Shown one piece after another: positions 1-10,100 of a stretch of 64,000 nt of DNA; positions within the stretch are counted from its first letter, which is position 1; the number at the start of each line of letters is the position of its first letter. The DNA lies in assembly GCF_932526225.1 (NCBI RefSeq), contig NC_064038.1, positions 10,043,070-10,107,069 of the forward strand, given 5' to 3'. Below the pieces are notes generated by a model. It ran no database searches. It was not told the origin of the DNA and saw nothing but the letters and a program-made list of their open reading frames with translations. The DNA comes from Nematostella vectensis. Lineage: Eukaryota > Cnidaria > Anthozoa > Actiniaria > Edwardsiidae. Position numbers and translations under genes: made by a program.

Positions 1-165
1 GAAGCAGGCTGTGGCCTTGAGGATACTTCTAGAGTTCGGCTTGCAGAGTATAAAAGTAAGGAGGCATCTAAAAGAAGGAGAAAGGTCCTGAGAGGCAAAA
101 GAAAAAAGAAAGAGGACAAGAAGAAGCAAGCTGAGGGCTCTCTGTATGATCCTGGTGGATTTTAG
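1..165 (+). CDS. C-terminal end of an unrecognised basic protein (partial)
   Basis: Frame 1 is open from the window edge to a TAG at 163-165, giving 54 residues. The tail is strongly basic (a run of Lys/Arg around residues 24-45) and ends in YDPGGF. No domain is visible. The composition fits a nuclear or nucleic-acid-binding tail, and similar endings occur in mobile-element proteins of cnidarians, but that is only an impression. It cannot be the N-terminal part of the HCN gene that follows, because it ends in a stop. It may be the last exon of an upstream gene or part of an element lying in an HCN intron. Moderate confidence that it is coding, none about function. Confidence 0.4.
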   Translation, partial: EAGCGLEDTSRVRLAEYKSKEASKRRRKVLRGKRKKKEDKKKQAEGSLYDPGGF

Positions 166-610
166 AAAGTATGATCTGAACACTGCCCTCATATTATGAA
201 TTTACACATTTACGTTATCTTTAACTTGAGATTTCTCAAATTGTGAGATTTCCGTATATTAGTAATACTCTAACAGTGATATCTTCCAGAGAATTTGTTG
301 GAATTGGCTATTTTTTTCAGGGGATGTGCAGTATATGTATTCTTATACAAAGACCTAAAGGATAAACATTTGCTTTAAATCTCAAATTGAAAATAATCTT
401 CAAACCTGACAAACAAATATCCAAATATTAGTTTCTGACAAAATATTCCTCTAATTTGAAAAAATATCACCAGGGTAATTTCTATACTTCATTGTATGCA
501 TATGTTGTAGTAGAAGATTTCCTAAAAGTTTGGTGGCTATTGATAAAAAAATAAAGGAGTTATCACTGTAAGACTGGATACCATGATTTCGGGGTAATTA
601 AGCCCCCCTG

Positions 611-624
611 GTTGCCATAGCAAC
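611..624. promoter_or_regulatory. X-box-like RFX site
   Basis: The bases read GTTGCCATAGCAAC, a 14-bp inverted repeat matching the RFX X-box consensus. The match is seen; binding is inference. A second match lies at 1104-1117. Confidence 0.35.
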
Positions 625-1103
625 GCAATGTTTTGTCAAGTATGTCAATAAATTTATCTGATCACATAGGTTGTATGTATGTTGGTTAAAAATTATTCTA
701 GTGCTTTTCAAAAAAAGTCACCCCTCAGGGTCTCACACCACCAGAATTTCCGCCATCTTGGATCCGCCATATTGGATTCTTATGATTTTTGCAAAAGAAA
801 AAAAAACTGCAATTATTACAAAAAAAGGATTTACATGCATGTATTACTGCTCATAGTAATGGTAAATGCATAATAATAGCACTAGTAAATCTAGTGACAT
901 TTTTAACAAAAGCTTAAAGAGAGCAAAGTTTACCCACCCCTCCCCCCCAAATATCCGAGGTAAAAAATTCTATCAATGTTGTAAAATTTTTCACCTAAAG
1001 AAACTTATAAGGTCAAAAAGGCATTTAAATCAGAGAAACAGGACCAAAATATAAAAAAAATCTCTACTTTTAGTTTTTTGGGAAACCTATGTGTGAGAAA
1101 ACG

Positions 1104-1117
1104 GTTGCCATGGTAAC
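1104..1117. promoter_or_regulatory. X-box-like RFX site
   Basis: The bases read GTTGCCATGGTAAC, a palindromic match to the RFX X-box consensus, 493 bp from a similar site at 611-624. Both precede the visible HCN exons and are probably intronic. Functional binding is unproven. Confidence 0.35.
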
Positions 1118-1451
1118 ATGGAGCGTTTCCTCGACATGTCAATGGCATCAAAACGTCCGCAGATAAATTTTAGGAAAAGTCACCAAGTTTTAGCCTCTCA
1201 GCTTCTATGGTTCAGAAGTTATAGCAATTTTCCCGGAGGGGGGCTTAAAGAGCTCCCCCCCCACCCCCCAGTCTGAATAGGGTTAAAGGTGAACTTTACG
1301 AAATCTACACCTTCATCAATTTCATTCCATTTATTGATTTTGATTTATTGTTTTCTATTGATAGCACAAGCCTATAATACATACTCCGATTTTGTCGAAA
1401 TGTGAGCTTCAATCATCGTTATGATTTTTTTTCTCTTTTTTTTTTATTTAG

Positions 1452-2525
1452 CAAATTATAAACTACAACTGTCGAGATCTCGTCCAGTCGGTACCGTTCT
1501 TCACGGAGGCGGAGCCCGATTTCGTATCTGCCATCATCACCAGGCTCTCGTTTGAGGTGTACCTTGAAGGGGACATCATTGTCAGAGAAGGGGAACTCGG
1601 TACCGAGATGTACTTCCTTAGGGAGGGCGTGGTTAGCGTGACGGTGGGTGGCAAGCATGCTAACGAACTCTGCGACGGTGCCTACTTCGGAGGTATGGTT
1701 GCTTTTAGAGAGAATAGGAATTTTTTAAAAGGTTTGAACGTTCATTTGGTTTCCAGACGCGGATACGAATTACTTTAAGGGATTACAAGTTTTCAAACAG
1801 GGAATTTTGTTTTATGGGAAATCTTTTAAAGTGCTTTGTATTTTTTTTTATTTGCTAGGCACTTTGTTTCCTTGTGGTGTTTACCTTTTCGAGTTTACTA
1901 GGGTTGTCATTAATATGACTATCGTCATTATTATCATATCGATAATCGTCGTATAGCATATTTGTGGCAGGCGTCGAATGATGGGGGGGGGGGGGGGGGC
2001 AGTCACGACCCTACTTCTCAGTTCCTTGTAATTTTTGAAAATATTGATACGGCCCTGTATACTTCGTCAAGTCATCGATGAAATCATTGCCTTTATCGTC
2101 ATCATTATTATCCACCAATCTCATCATCACATATCACTGCAAATAAAGCGTTACTTTTGGGCTCTTTTCTATTCTTATTGTTTTCTCTTTTTTCTTCAGA
2201 AATCTGTTTACTGACGAACGCACGGCGCACTGCGAGCGTGACGGCGAAGACGGTTTGCGATGTTTTTATTCTAAACGCCGAGCATTTCCGAGACGTCGTC
2301 GACGAGTTCCCGACAATGCGAATCTTAATGGAAATAGTCGCTGAAGACAGGTTGAACAAGATGGGAAAACCAGTCCAGCTGTCGACTTTAAACGCAAACT
2401 CAGGTCAGGTTAGGTTTGCGAGCTCTACTGAGAACTTCCCAACCGCTAGTCTTGGTGCGTCAACCTCAACCGCAAGGCGGGCCTCGCTCGATGACGCACG
2501 GTACAGAAGGCCATCTAATGTATGA
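1452..2525 (+). CDS. HCN: HCN-type hyperpolarization-activated cyclic nucleotide-gated channel, last two exons (partial)
   Basis: Exons are 1452-1692 and 2200-2525. The first opens after a pyrimidine tract and AG in phase 0; the codon GAA is split by a GT-AG intron. Together they encode the cyclic-nucleotide-binding domain (CNBD) and C-terminal tail of an HCN channel. The start resembles the HCN CNBD (INYNCRDLVQSVPFFTEAEP), followed by REGELGTEMYFLREGVVSV. The phosphate-binding cassette FGEICLLTNARRTASV carries the Arg that contacts the cAMP phosphate, and the C-helix keeps an Arg in AEDRLNKMG. The tail is short, with an ARRASL motif that fits a protein kinase A site, then stop TGA at 2523-2525 and AATAAA near 2609. 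Pore, voltage sensor and C-linker exons lie left of the window. HCN channels carry mixed Na/K current activated by hyperpolarization and tuned by cAMP. Family assignment is confident; orthology to one HCN paralogue is not determined. Confidence 0.88.
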
Positions 2526-2698
2526 TAAGAGAAAGACTACCGCGATGGAATTAATTATCTTTTATTTAACCGAGAGTATTTCATTATTGTCGAGTATTGT
2601 ATTTTCCAAATAAAATATGGATTTTTTTAAACTGTATTGTTGCCCTGTTCATAGCTCGACTATTTGTTTTTTTTTTTTAGATATGTAAATATTTATTA

Positions 2699-2829
2699 TT
2701 ACTGTAAACGTGGAAATTTTGACGTGCATTGTCGATTTTTACGCGGTTTTATATTAGCGGGTTTTTTTACCGTTGATAATTCATTTTTTTAATTGTTGAT
2801 AATTCAATTTTTCCACGTTTAACAGTATT
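2699..2829. mobile_element. Short terminal-inverted-repeat element (MITE)
   Basis: The left end reads TACTGTAAACGTGGAAA and the right end TTTCCACGTTTAACAGTA, inverted copies of each other with small differences. The interior is AT-rich without coding capacity. It lies just after the HCN 3' end. Confidence 0.5.
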
Positions 2830-3149
2830 AAAAAAAACAATTAATATTTGTTTCTCGAACAAAATAAGGTATGTGTAGTCAAAGGACAAATTTTGTTTAC
2901 ACCTGTTAAGAGATTTATATGAGAAACATATAATATGGCTTTGGGATTTTAATTAAAAGTGTAAAAATAATATCAGAAGAAGGTTTAAGAAATAAAAATG
3001 GGAGATTGATGACCTATGCTGTTTATTGTTAAAAAAATCAGCGTATATGAAAGAAGGAAATAAAATTATAATCCCGAAAGAAACCCTTTTATAAAATATT
3101 GTTATAAGGGAGACAATATCAAGACTTCTGCTTCCCGCGGGTTTTCCGC

Positions 3150-3213
3150 GCATGCTAACGAACTCTGCGACGGTGCTTACTTCGGAGGTAAGGTCGCTAC
3201 AAGAGAGAATAGG
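3150..3213 (+). pseudogene. Duplicated fragment of the HCN exon and its splice donor
   Basis: This segment repeats positions 1656-1719 almost base for base: the last coding bases of the first HCN exon (encoding HANELCDGAYFG), the donor GGAG|GTA and about 25 bp of intron. Differences are one synonymous C to T and a few intronic changes. It lies about 1.5 kb downstream in the same orientation, after the HCN stop. No acceptor or remaining CNBD sequence accompanies it, so it is a non-functional duplicate. Its right edge abuts the Penelope-like remnant. Confidence 0.75.
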
Positions 3214-3842
3214 AAATATGTATATATATTATATAAATAACTGCCTCCAATCATCTGTTATCTAACAAGCTACTGTAACAAGAAATTACAACAACACCTC
3301 CGAAACCTACGTAGGACTAACCGAAAACGAATTTAAGACAAGATATAGAAACCAAACCGCCTCATTCCGACACGCTAAACACAGAAACTCGACCGAACTA
3401 AGCAAGTACATATGGAGCCTTAAAGACAACGACATAGAACACTCTATTTCATGGAAAATCCTGTCATCTCACTCCGCCTACAACAGCTCTAGCAAAAGAT
3501 GTAATCTCTGCCTCAAAGAAAAACTTATCATTATCCGCCAACCCAAGCTATCAACTTTAAACAAGCGTAACGAGCTAGTGTCTTCGTGCCGCCACATAAC
3601 AAAGCCTTGTTATGCAACAGCTGAACTAATCAATTTCATCATAACAGCCATTCAAATTTCGCGCCCTATTTTTATGTTAATTTTATACATATATAGTATA
3701 TAAGTGATGGTAGTAATATATTCTTAATAAATCTTCTGATGAGTGGGCAACCACGAAACAGGCTTGTAGAGATGAAACGGTAGTTCGCCACAGAACGCCT
3801 GCACTCACGCATTATTATATAAATAATATATATATAATATAG
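3214..3842 (+). mobile_element. Decayed Penelope-like retroelement, GIY-YIG endonuclease end
   Basis: The frame 3242-3703 encodes the C-terminal endonuclease part of a Penelope-like element. It shows QATV then TSETYVGLTENEFKTRYRN, the YVG and Arg of a GIY-YIG nuclease, then SFRHAKHRNSTELSKYIWSL, a CNLC zinc-finger half and TLNKRNELVSSCRH. A TAA replaces the expected Tyr just before QATV, so the copy is dead. The reverse transcriptase is missing. AT-rich stretches flank both sides (about 3214-3240 and 3811-3842). A hammerhead ribozyme fold lies downstream at 3731-3773, as expected for the repeat ends of these elements. Confidence 0.8.
3731..3773 (+). ncRNA. Hammerhead ribozyme (type I, Penelope-like element)
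   Basis: The core CTGATGA (3736-3742) is followed by a 4-bp stem II GTGG/CCAC closed by a GCAA tetraloop (3743-3754), then GAAA (3755-3758). Stem III is 3 bp (ACA/TGT) with loop GGCT (3758-3767). A3768 is the cleavage-site H17, and stem I pairs ATCTT (3731-3735) with GAGAT (3769-3773). All invariant core bases are present. Very short stem III versions are known from Penelope-like elements, and a remnant of one lies directly upstream. Self-cleavage is predicted 3' of A3768; activity is inferred, not shown. Confidence 0.8.
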
Positions 3843-6800
3843 GGGAAAGCCGAATTTGAAGGAGGCGGGGACACGCAAGCCTTTAGCACATACTTCAAAA
3901 CTTGAAAAAAACTTGATCTGACTCACTGGCCCTCCTCACCAAGTGTGAAAATAAGACTACGAGTATCTGAATATCGGTACGATTTTTTTGTCTTGCTGAT
4001 TCCGCAACGGGACTACCAGGAAGAACTTTTAAACGCAAAAGAAAGGGCAAGTTAATTCATATGTCGTCGCTACGCCTAAAAGAGTTTCTGAGAGCAGCCT
4101 ATATTGTAATCCTAACGAAATACAGTTATAACATTAGCTGTTTTTAGGTAAAGCCATTGCGATATTTCAAATTGAAAAAAAGAATTGATTTTTACTGGAG
4201 CGTGTCCAGAAATGGGGGAGTAAGGGTGTCAATTTTAACTTAATAGGGGACTTGAAAAAAAACATCTCAACTAAATCAGGGGCGTGTTTAGAGAAAAAAG
4301 CAGGGTGATGTCCATGTCCATGGTTCTAATGAGCAAATAAAAGCTCTGTGGTTGGTACTCGGTTATTAGACATAGAGGGGACAAAAAAGGAAAAGAAAAT
4401 GGAGTCAAGCCAGGAAAAAGGATGTCTAAGATATTCTAATAACAAACCACTGCTTTCATCTTTGCCCTATCAGGGGCGTAGCCAGGGGGGTGGCCAAGGG
4501 GGCCCGGGCCCCCCTTTTAGCAACCAAAAATACAGTAACTGTATGAGACATTATCTAAAACACAGGAGACAATGCATTGAAAAGGCCTTTTGGGCCCCCC
4601 TCCTGTTAGAAATCCTGGCTACGCCGCTGCCTATCACATCGCTTGCTCGTCAAACCAACTGTAGACGAATTTCAAAGAATAGTTTCAATACCAATTTCGT
4701 GCTGAACTCCTGGAAGAAAAGTGTCGATATTCTCTAGATAAACGATTTGGATTTTCTTTAGTTAAGTGAACTAGAAATAAGATGATATACCAGCCCACAC
4801 GTCCAATGTCCCTTAAGGGCTGTTGAGTTAACCCTTATGACAATTAAAGTGGAAGATTCGACAATTCGCAAATTGACAATTCGCTTCTATCTGTACTTGC
4901 GTAATCACTCGAAAGGCGAATGCAATATCTCTTTTTTTTCACCAGGTGTCATCCCTACTGTTTGAATTTGCCTTTACAAAATATTATAGCATTGTGTGGA
5001 ATGCGTTCATTGCTATGCAAAATATTCATCCTAAGCATTTCTTTTTTCATTAAATACCTGACGGTGTTATTCTAAATGAAAAATCTAATGGAATTGATAT
5101 TGGCTGCGCCTTTGTTTTTTCGACTATGCTACTACTTTGCGTGTAATCACTATAACTTTTAAATGGACTTATGTGCTTATGGCACGGTTTTCACCTCTAT
5201 AAAAGCGGCAGACCGTCAGAACTCAAACACACTCTGGGGAAAAGCGGTAATGAGAAAAGCAACATATACTAACAAATGGAATGAGGTACAATCTTTCAGA
5301 TTTAAGCATTTTTCTAGAAATATCGAATAGTCTATTGTACGTTGCCCCCTACGTTTTGAATTTAAAAGCATATGGCCGGATTCGAATCTCATGTATTTTA
5401 TACCTGCACAGGAACAGGGCACAAATTAAGATGATAATTGACATAACATGGAAAAGCGGACACAAAATTATGTTTGGCTCCCATGCATGCCCTAGGATCC
5501 AACGCTATCTTTTGTCGGCCGCAAAAACTCACGCCGGTAAATTTATCTTTTGCTGCTGTAGGGAGAAAGTTCCGGCAATAACCGCTAGGGCTCCAAGTAT
5601 TGTGTTAAATAGACATGGCGGAAAAACCCTAAACATGCGCACTTCGGAGAAAGAAGGTACAATTTCTTACAATGGCCATCAGTTCCTTGTATTCCGGACT
5701 GATTTTCCCTTTTCAAAACACAAATAAAGTGAGACTGAAATACACATACCCAGATTTTGGCTTTTTAAGATATTTTTTCCTTGATCATCCTTGCTCTATG
5801 TATGAGCTCAGGAACGATAAGCTCAAATTTCAATGACACTTTACAAAAAGTCGCATCGATTTAAAAAAAGTCGCATTTGATATTTTGTTTTATATTACTC
5901 ACTAAGTACTCAGGGGAATTTTCCGCCTTATTTGATGTGAAATGAGCTTATTTGAAGAGTTATGTCATGTTTTTCCGTCATGTCTGTTGAATATGGAAGA
6001 TATTTTTTTAGAAATCTTTATGTACTGTGTTCATGTTTTTGTTCGGGCTGCTCAGTTCAGTTGGTGTTTTCTCTTTTTCGTCCGTGTTTTTCTTTTTCTT
6101 TTTTTTTTCAAATCTTGTCCATTTTCTCATTAAATTCTTCTTCTTTCCTCATAATCATATTTTTTTTTCTTTTATTTTTATTTTCTCTTCTCTTCCTCAA
6201 AGCTCCTCGGCTTTTTGCCTTTCATCGTTTTGTAATAGCTTTTTAGGACGACCAATTTATTATATTAGTTTCTAACGCGATTATCACAGGATAATTTAAT
6301 GCGCACACGTTCTTCAATATTTCATTAATGTGTCTTGACTATATAGAGTTCTGTTTACCCACTACTAACGTCAATACAATGCAGAATGTTTTAATGAATG
6401 TTCATTTAAGCTGCAGGAGGCCTGCCAACCCTTGCATTTTGTCAATATTCTGTTTAGAAAAAAAGAAGGGCAAATATATGCGGTGTTTCCTGTAAAGAGA
6501 TTAATTCCTGATCTCGCTTTGTTCGCAATTTTAGGCAATTCTCCCGGTTCTCTTGCAGGCATTTTACCGGTGTTCTCTTTATTCCTTTCGGACCCAATAA
6601 AAATAAAATCCATTATCATGGGATAATGAAGTTAATAAAAAAAAAACGGAACGGAAATGAGAAATAAAACCAACTATCTTGACTGCAACAAATTGGATAG
6701 ACAGTCGACTTCGCCTTTGGTCAAAGGACCTCCTTATTTCTGATTCTAAAAAGGCTTAACGAAGAGTCAGTTTATCTTGGGAAACAATTGCGCGTGTTAG

Positions 6801-7103
6801 ATTGGAGAAAAGACCTTTAACCGTCGAGAAAAGGCAAGATTAACTGTTTTCAAGAAAAGATGCTGTATTATTTTGGCGAGGTTTTTTTTCCAAATCATAT
6901 TAACTACCAGCCAGTCAAAAAAGATCCTTAAATACACTTCGCTAATACAAATATGGATAAAACATTCTTAACCATCATATAATAAGAATACATTGGAGAG
7001 CTTTAACCATTCAATATTTTGGCATTTTGTGGGCGCAAATTGGTCAGAAAATACTTAACGAGTGGTGAACTACTTCAAAATATTGACCTCCTTTTGTTCA
7101 CAG
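3843..7103. other. Intergenic stretch without a recognised gene
   Basis: No exon with recognisable content is seen. A 148-codon frame at 5281-5727 has no domain and no splice or promoter support. The stretch holds one MITE (4469-4631) and a long T-rich tract at 6061-6190. At its right end an acceptor-like TTGTTCACAG (7094-7103) suggests that a 5' untranslated exon of the GPCR gene lies upstream. Confidence 0.45.
4469..4631. mobile_element. MITE, family with GGGGCGTAGCCAGG ends
   Basis: The left end CAGGGGCGTAGCCAGG and the right end CCTGGCTACGCCGCTG are inverted copies. The interior is about 130 bp with no coding capacity. A second copy in the opposite orientation sits at 7372-7521, with shared internal sequence around the tract GACATTATCTA. 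Confidence 0.7.
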
Positions 7104-7120
7104 GATTCTAACTCTTGAAA

Positions 7121-10100
7121 ATGGTCTTTTCAAACAACACGACAGCAGCATCCGAGAGCTTGTCGAATTCCTCGAACTCTCCCGTTCTTGGTCGCTGCTA
7201 CATCCCCGGTGGGCCCCCTGTGGACTGGCAAAAGTCTTATCGGTTCCACACTGCTGCTGGGGCAGTTGCGCTCTCCATCATCTTGGTCAGCGTCTGTATC
7301 AGTATGAATGGCATGATTTTAATCAGTGTTCTGAGAAGATTCGCAAAGGTAACGCTTGGTCATACTTTAGCCAGTTGCGTAGCCAGGAATTTTAACAGAG
7401 TGGGGCCCAAAAGGGACTTTCAAGGAATTTTCTCCTGTATACTAGATAATGTCTCATACATTGACTGTATTTTTTGCTGCTAAAAGGCGGGGGGGGACTA
7501 GGCCACCCCCCTGGCTACGCCCTTTTTATATTCTGTTCTCTGCAGAATGCTTGAGAATCTTTCGTCTACCGTGAGGGCTGGGACTCCTCCTAGAAATGGG
7601 AGAGAAGAATGGGGGTGGCAACACTGATTTTAACCCCTTATATATCAATAATAAAATATCAATATAAATGTAATGAAATATCAATGACTTTCCGTGCCGT
7701 TTTTCAAAATAGTATTCTCACCTGGAGCGAGCGTGCAAGATACCTGCGATGATCTAATAATTCTTTTTCAAAATGCGCGGCCAGCAAAATAGTAGTACAC
7801 GAATTCCTACAGAGTTTATGTGACATTCTCGACTTAAAATTGTTCTAAAAGGGGACACAGCCTTAGCAGGGGATGGGGCACTGGGGGCACGTGCCCCCCC
7901 CCCCCCAATATTTCCGAAAATTATAAGGAAATGACCAGTAGGGGCGTGGCTGTGCCCCCATATATTTTCTTATTTTTTTTCAGTATTGTGCGCCCCCGAT
8001 ATTTCTAAGCCTGCTACGGCACTTGGGGATGATAGGGTAAACGAATGAAGAAGACTCCCACATAGGGTAGTTGCCCTGATACCGAACGCACATTCCCAGC
8101 CCCTTGCACAATATCCCCCCCTAGCTATACACATGTGTAGAATCTATTGACGTGCGTGTGTTTCACCAGGTACGTCCCTCCGCCTTGTTCGTAGGCAGCC
8201 TCGCATTGTCCGACTTTCTTTTTGGCATCATCAGTAACTACGCCGTTTTGAACGACATCTTGAGGATCATCCACGGAGGCGCCTGCACCCCAGCTGTCCC
8301 TCTGACCGTGCCCTATCACGTGGGATACCATCTGTGCTTTATATCCTCCATTGGCTCCATGGCGCTCATGAGTATAGATTGCTACCTGTGCGTGGCGAGG
8401 CCCATGTCTTATCGATTGTTGGTAAACATGTCAAGGGTTACGAAGGTAGGTGTTGAGGCCGATGTCTTATCGATTGTTGGTAAACATGTCAAGGTTAACG
8501 AAGGTAGGTGACGTTGCCGATATCTCACCGAACGTTGCCGAGTTACGAAGGTAGGTGTTGAGGCCGATGTCTTATCGAACGTTTGTCAGGTTACGAAGGT
8601 AGGTAACGAGGCCGATGTCTTACCGAACGTTTGTCAGGTTAAGAAGAGAGGTGAAAAGGCCGATGTCTTATCGATCGTTCGTCAAGTTACGAAGGTAGGT
8701 GTCGAGGCCGATGTCTTATCGAACGTTCCCAGGTTACGAAGGTAGTTGACATGGCCGATGTCTCATCGAACGTTTGTCAGGTTACGAAGGTAGGTGACGT
8801 TGCCGATGTCTTATCGAACGTTGTCAGGTTACGAAGGTAGGTGACGAGGCCGATGTCTTATCGGCCCGTGGGGGGGGTACTCAGCCTGTGTTTGGGTATA
8901 GGGGTGCCGCTGGTGGTTTTGAAACCTGACCCTGTTTAGGACAAAAAATCTGAAAAACCATACACTGTTTAGGACAACACCCTTGATTTTAGGACCCTGT
9001 TTAGGACAACACCCTCAATTTTACGACCCTGTCAGCACGTGAGAGCAAGCAAGGCAATCAGATCGCGGCGGGACCAGTGGTTACGAGTTTTAGCAAGGCA
9101 ACCAAATCGGTACCCTGTTTAGGACAGCCTTGCTTAAAATTATGTACCCTGTTTAGGACAGAGAGGCCTGAAATATAAACCCTGTTCAGGACAGAAAGGC
9201 CTGAAATGTATACCCTGTTTAGGACAGAAAGGCCTGAAATGTATACCCTGTTCAGGACAGAAAGGCCTGAAATGTATACCCTGTTCAGGACAGAGAGGCC
9301 TGAAATGTATACCCTGTTTAGGACAGAGGCCTGAAATGTATACCCTGTTTAGGACAGTGAGGCCTGAAATGTATAACCTGTTTAGGACAGAGAGGCCTGA
9401 AATGTATACCCTGTTCAGGACAGAGAGGCCTGAAATGTATACCCTGTTTAGGACAGAGAGGCCTGAAATGTATACCCTGTTCAGGACAGAGAGGCCTGAA
9501 ATGTATACCCTGTTCAGGACAGAGAGGCCTGAAATATATACCCTGTTTAGGTCAGAGAGGCCTGAAATGTATACCCTGTTTAGGACAGAGAGGCCTGAAA
9601 TGTATACCCTGTTTAGGACAGAGAGGCCTGAAATGTATACCCTGTTCAGGACAGGCCTGAAATGTATACCCTGTTCAGGACAGAGAGGCCTGAAATGTAT
9701 ACCCTGTTCAGGACAGAGAGGCCTGAAATGTATACCCTGTTTAGGACAGAGAGGCCTGAAATGTATACCCTGTTCAGGACAGAGAGGCCTGAAATGTATA
9801 CCCTGTTCAGGACAGAGAGGCCTAAAATATATACCCTGTTCAGGACAGAGAGGCCTGAAATGTATACCCTGTTTAGGACAGAGAGGCCTGAAATGTATAC
9901 CCTGTTTAGGACAGAGAGGCCTGAAATGTATACCCTGTTTAGGACAGAGAGGCCTGAAATGTATACCCTGCTCAGGATAGAGAGGCCTGAAATGTATACC
10001 CTGTTTAGGGCAGAGAGGCCTGAAATGCATACCCTGTTTAGGGCAGAGAGGTCTGAAATGTATACCCTGTTCAGGACAGAGAGGCCTGAAATGTATACCC

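Larger units (their letters stand above)
166..1451. other. Non-coding stretch, probably HCN intron
   Basis: No convincing exon is seen on either strand; the short open frames here have no recognisable content. The stretch holds two near-perfect palindromic X-box motifs (611-624 and 1104-1117) and C-rich tracts near 940 and 1250. It ends in a pyrimidine tract and the AG at 1450-1451 that opens the HCN exon. Confidence 0.5.

Noticed and set aside
1557..1778. Continuous frame past 1692 in the first HCN exon
   Set aside because: HCN homology switches at GAYFG to the exon at 2200 (EICLL), with a matching donor and acceptor; the extension is intron.
5281..5727. 148-codon open frame as a gene
   Set aside because: No recognisable domain, no splice or promoter context, and composition like its surroundings.
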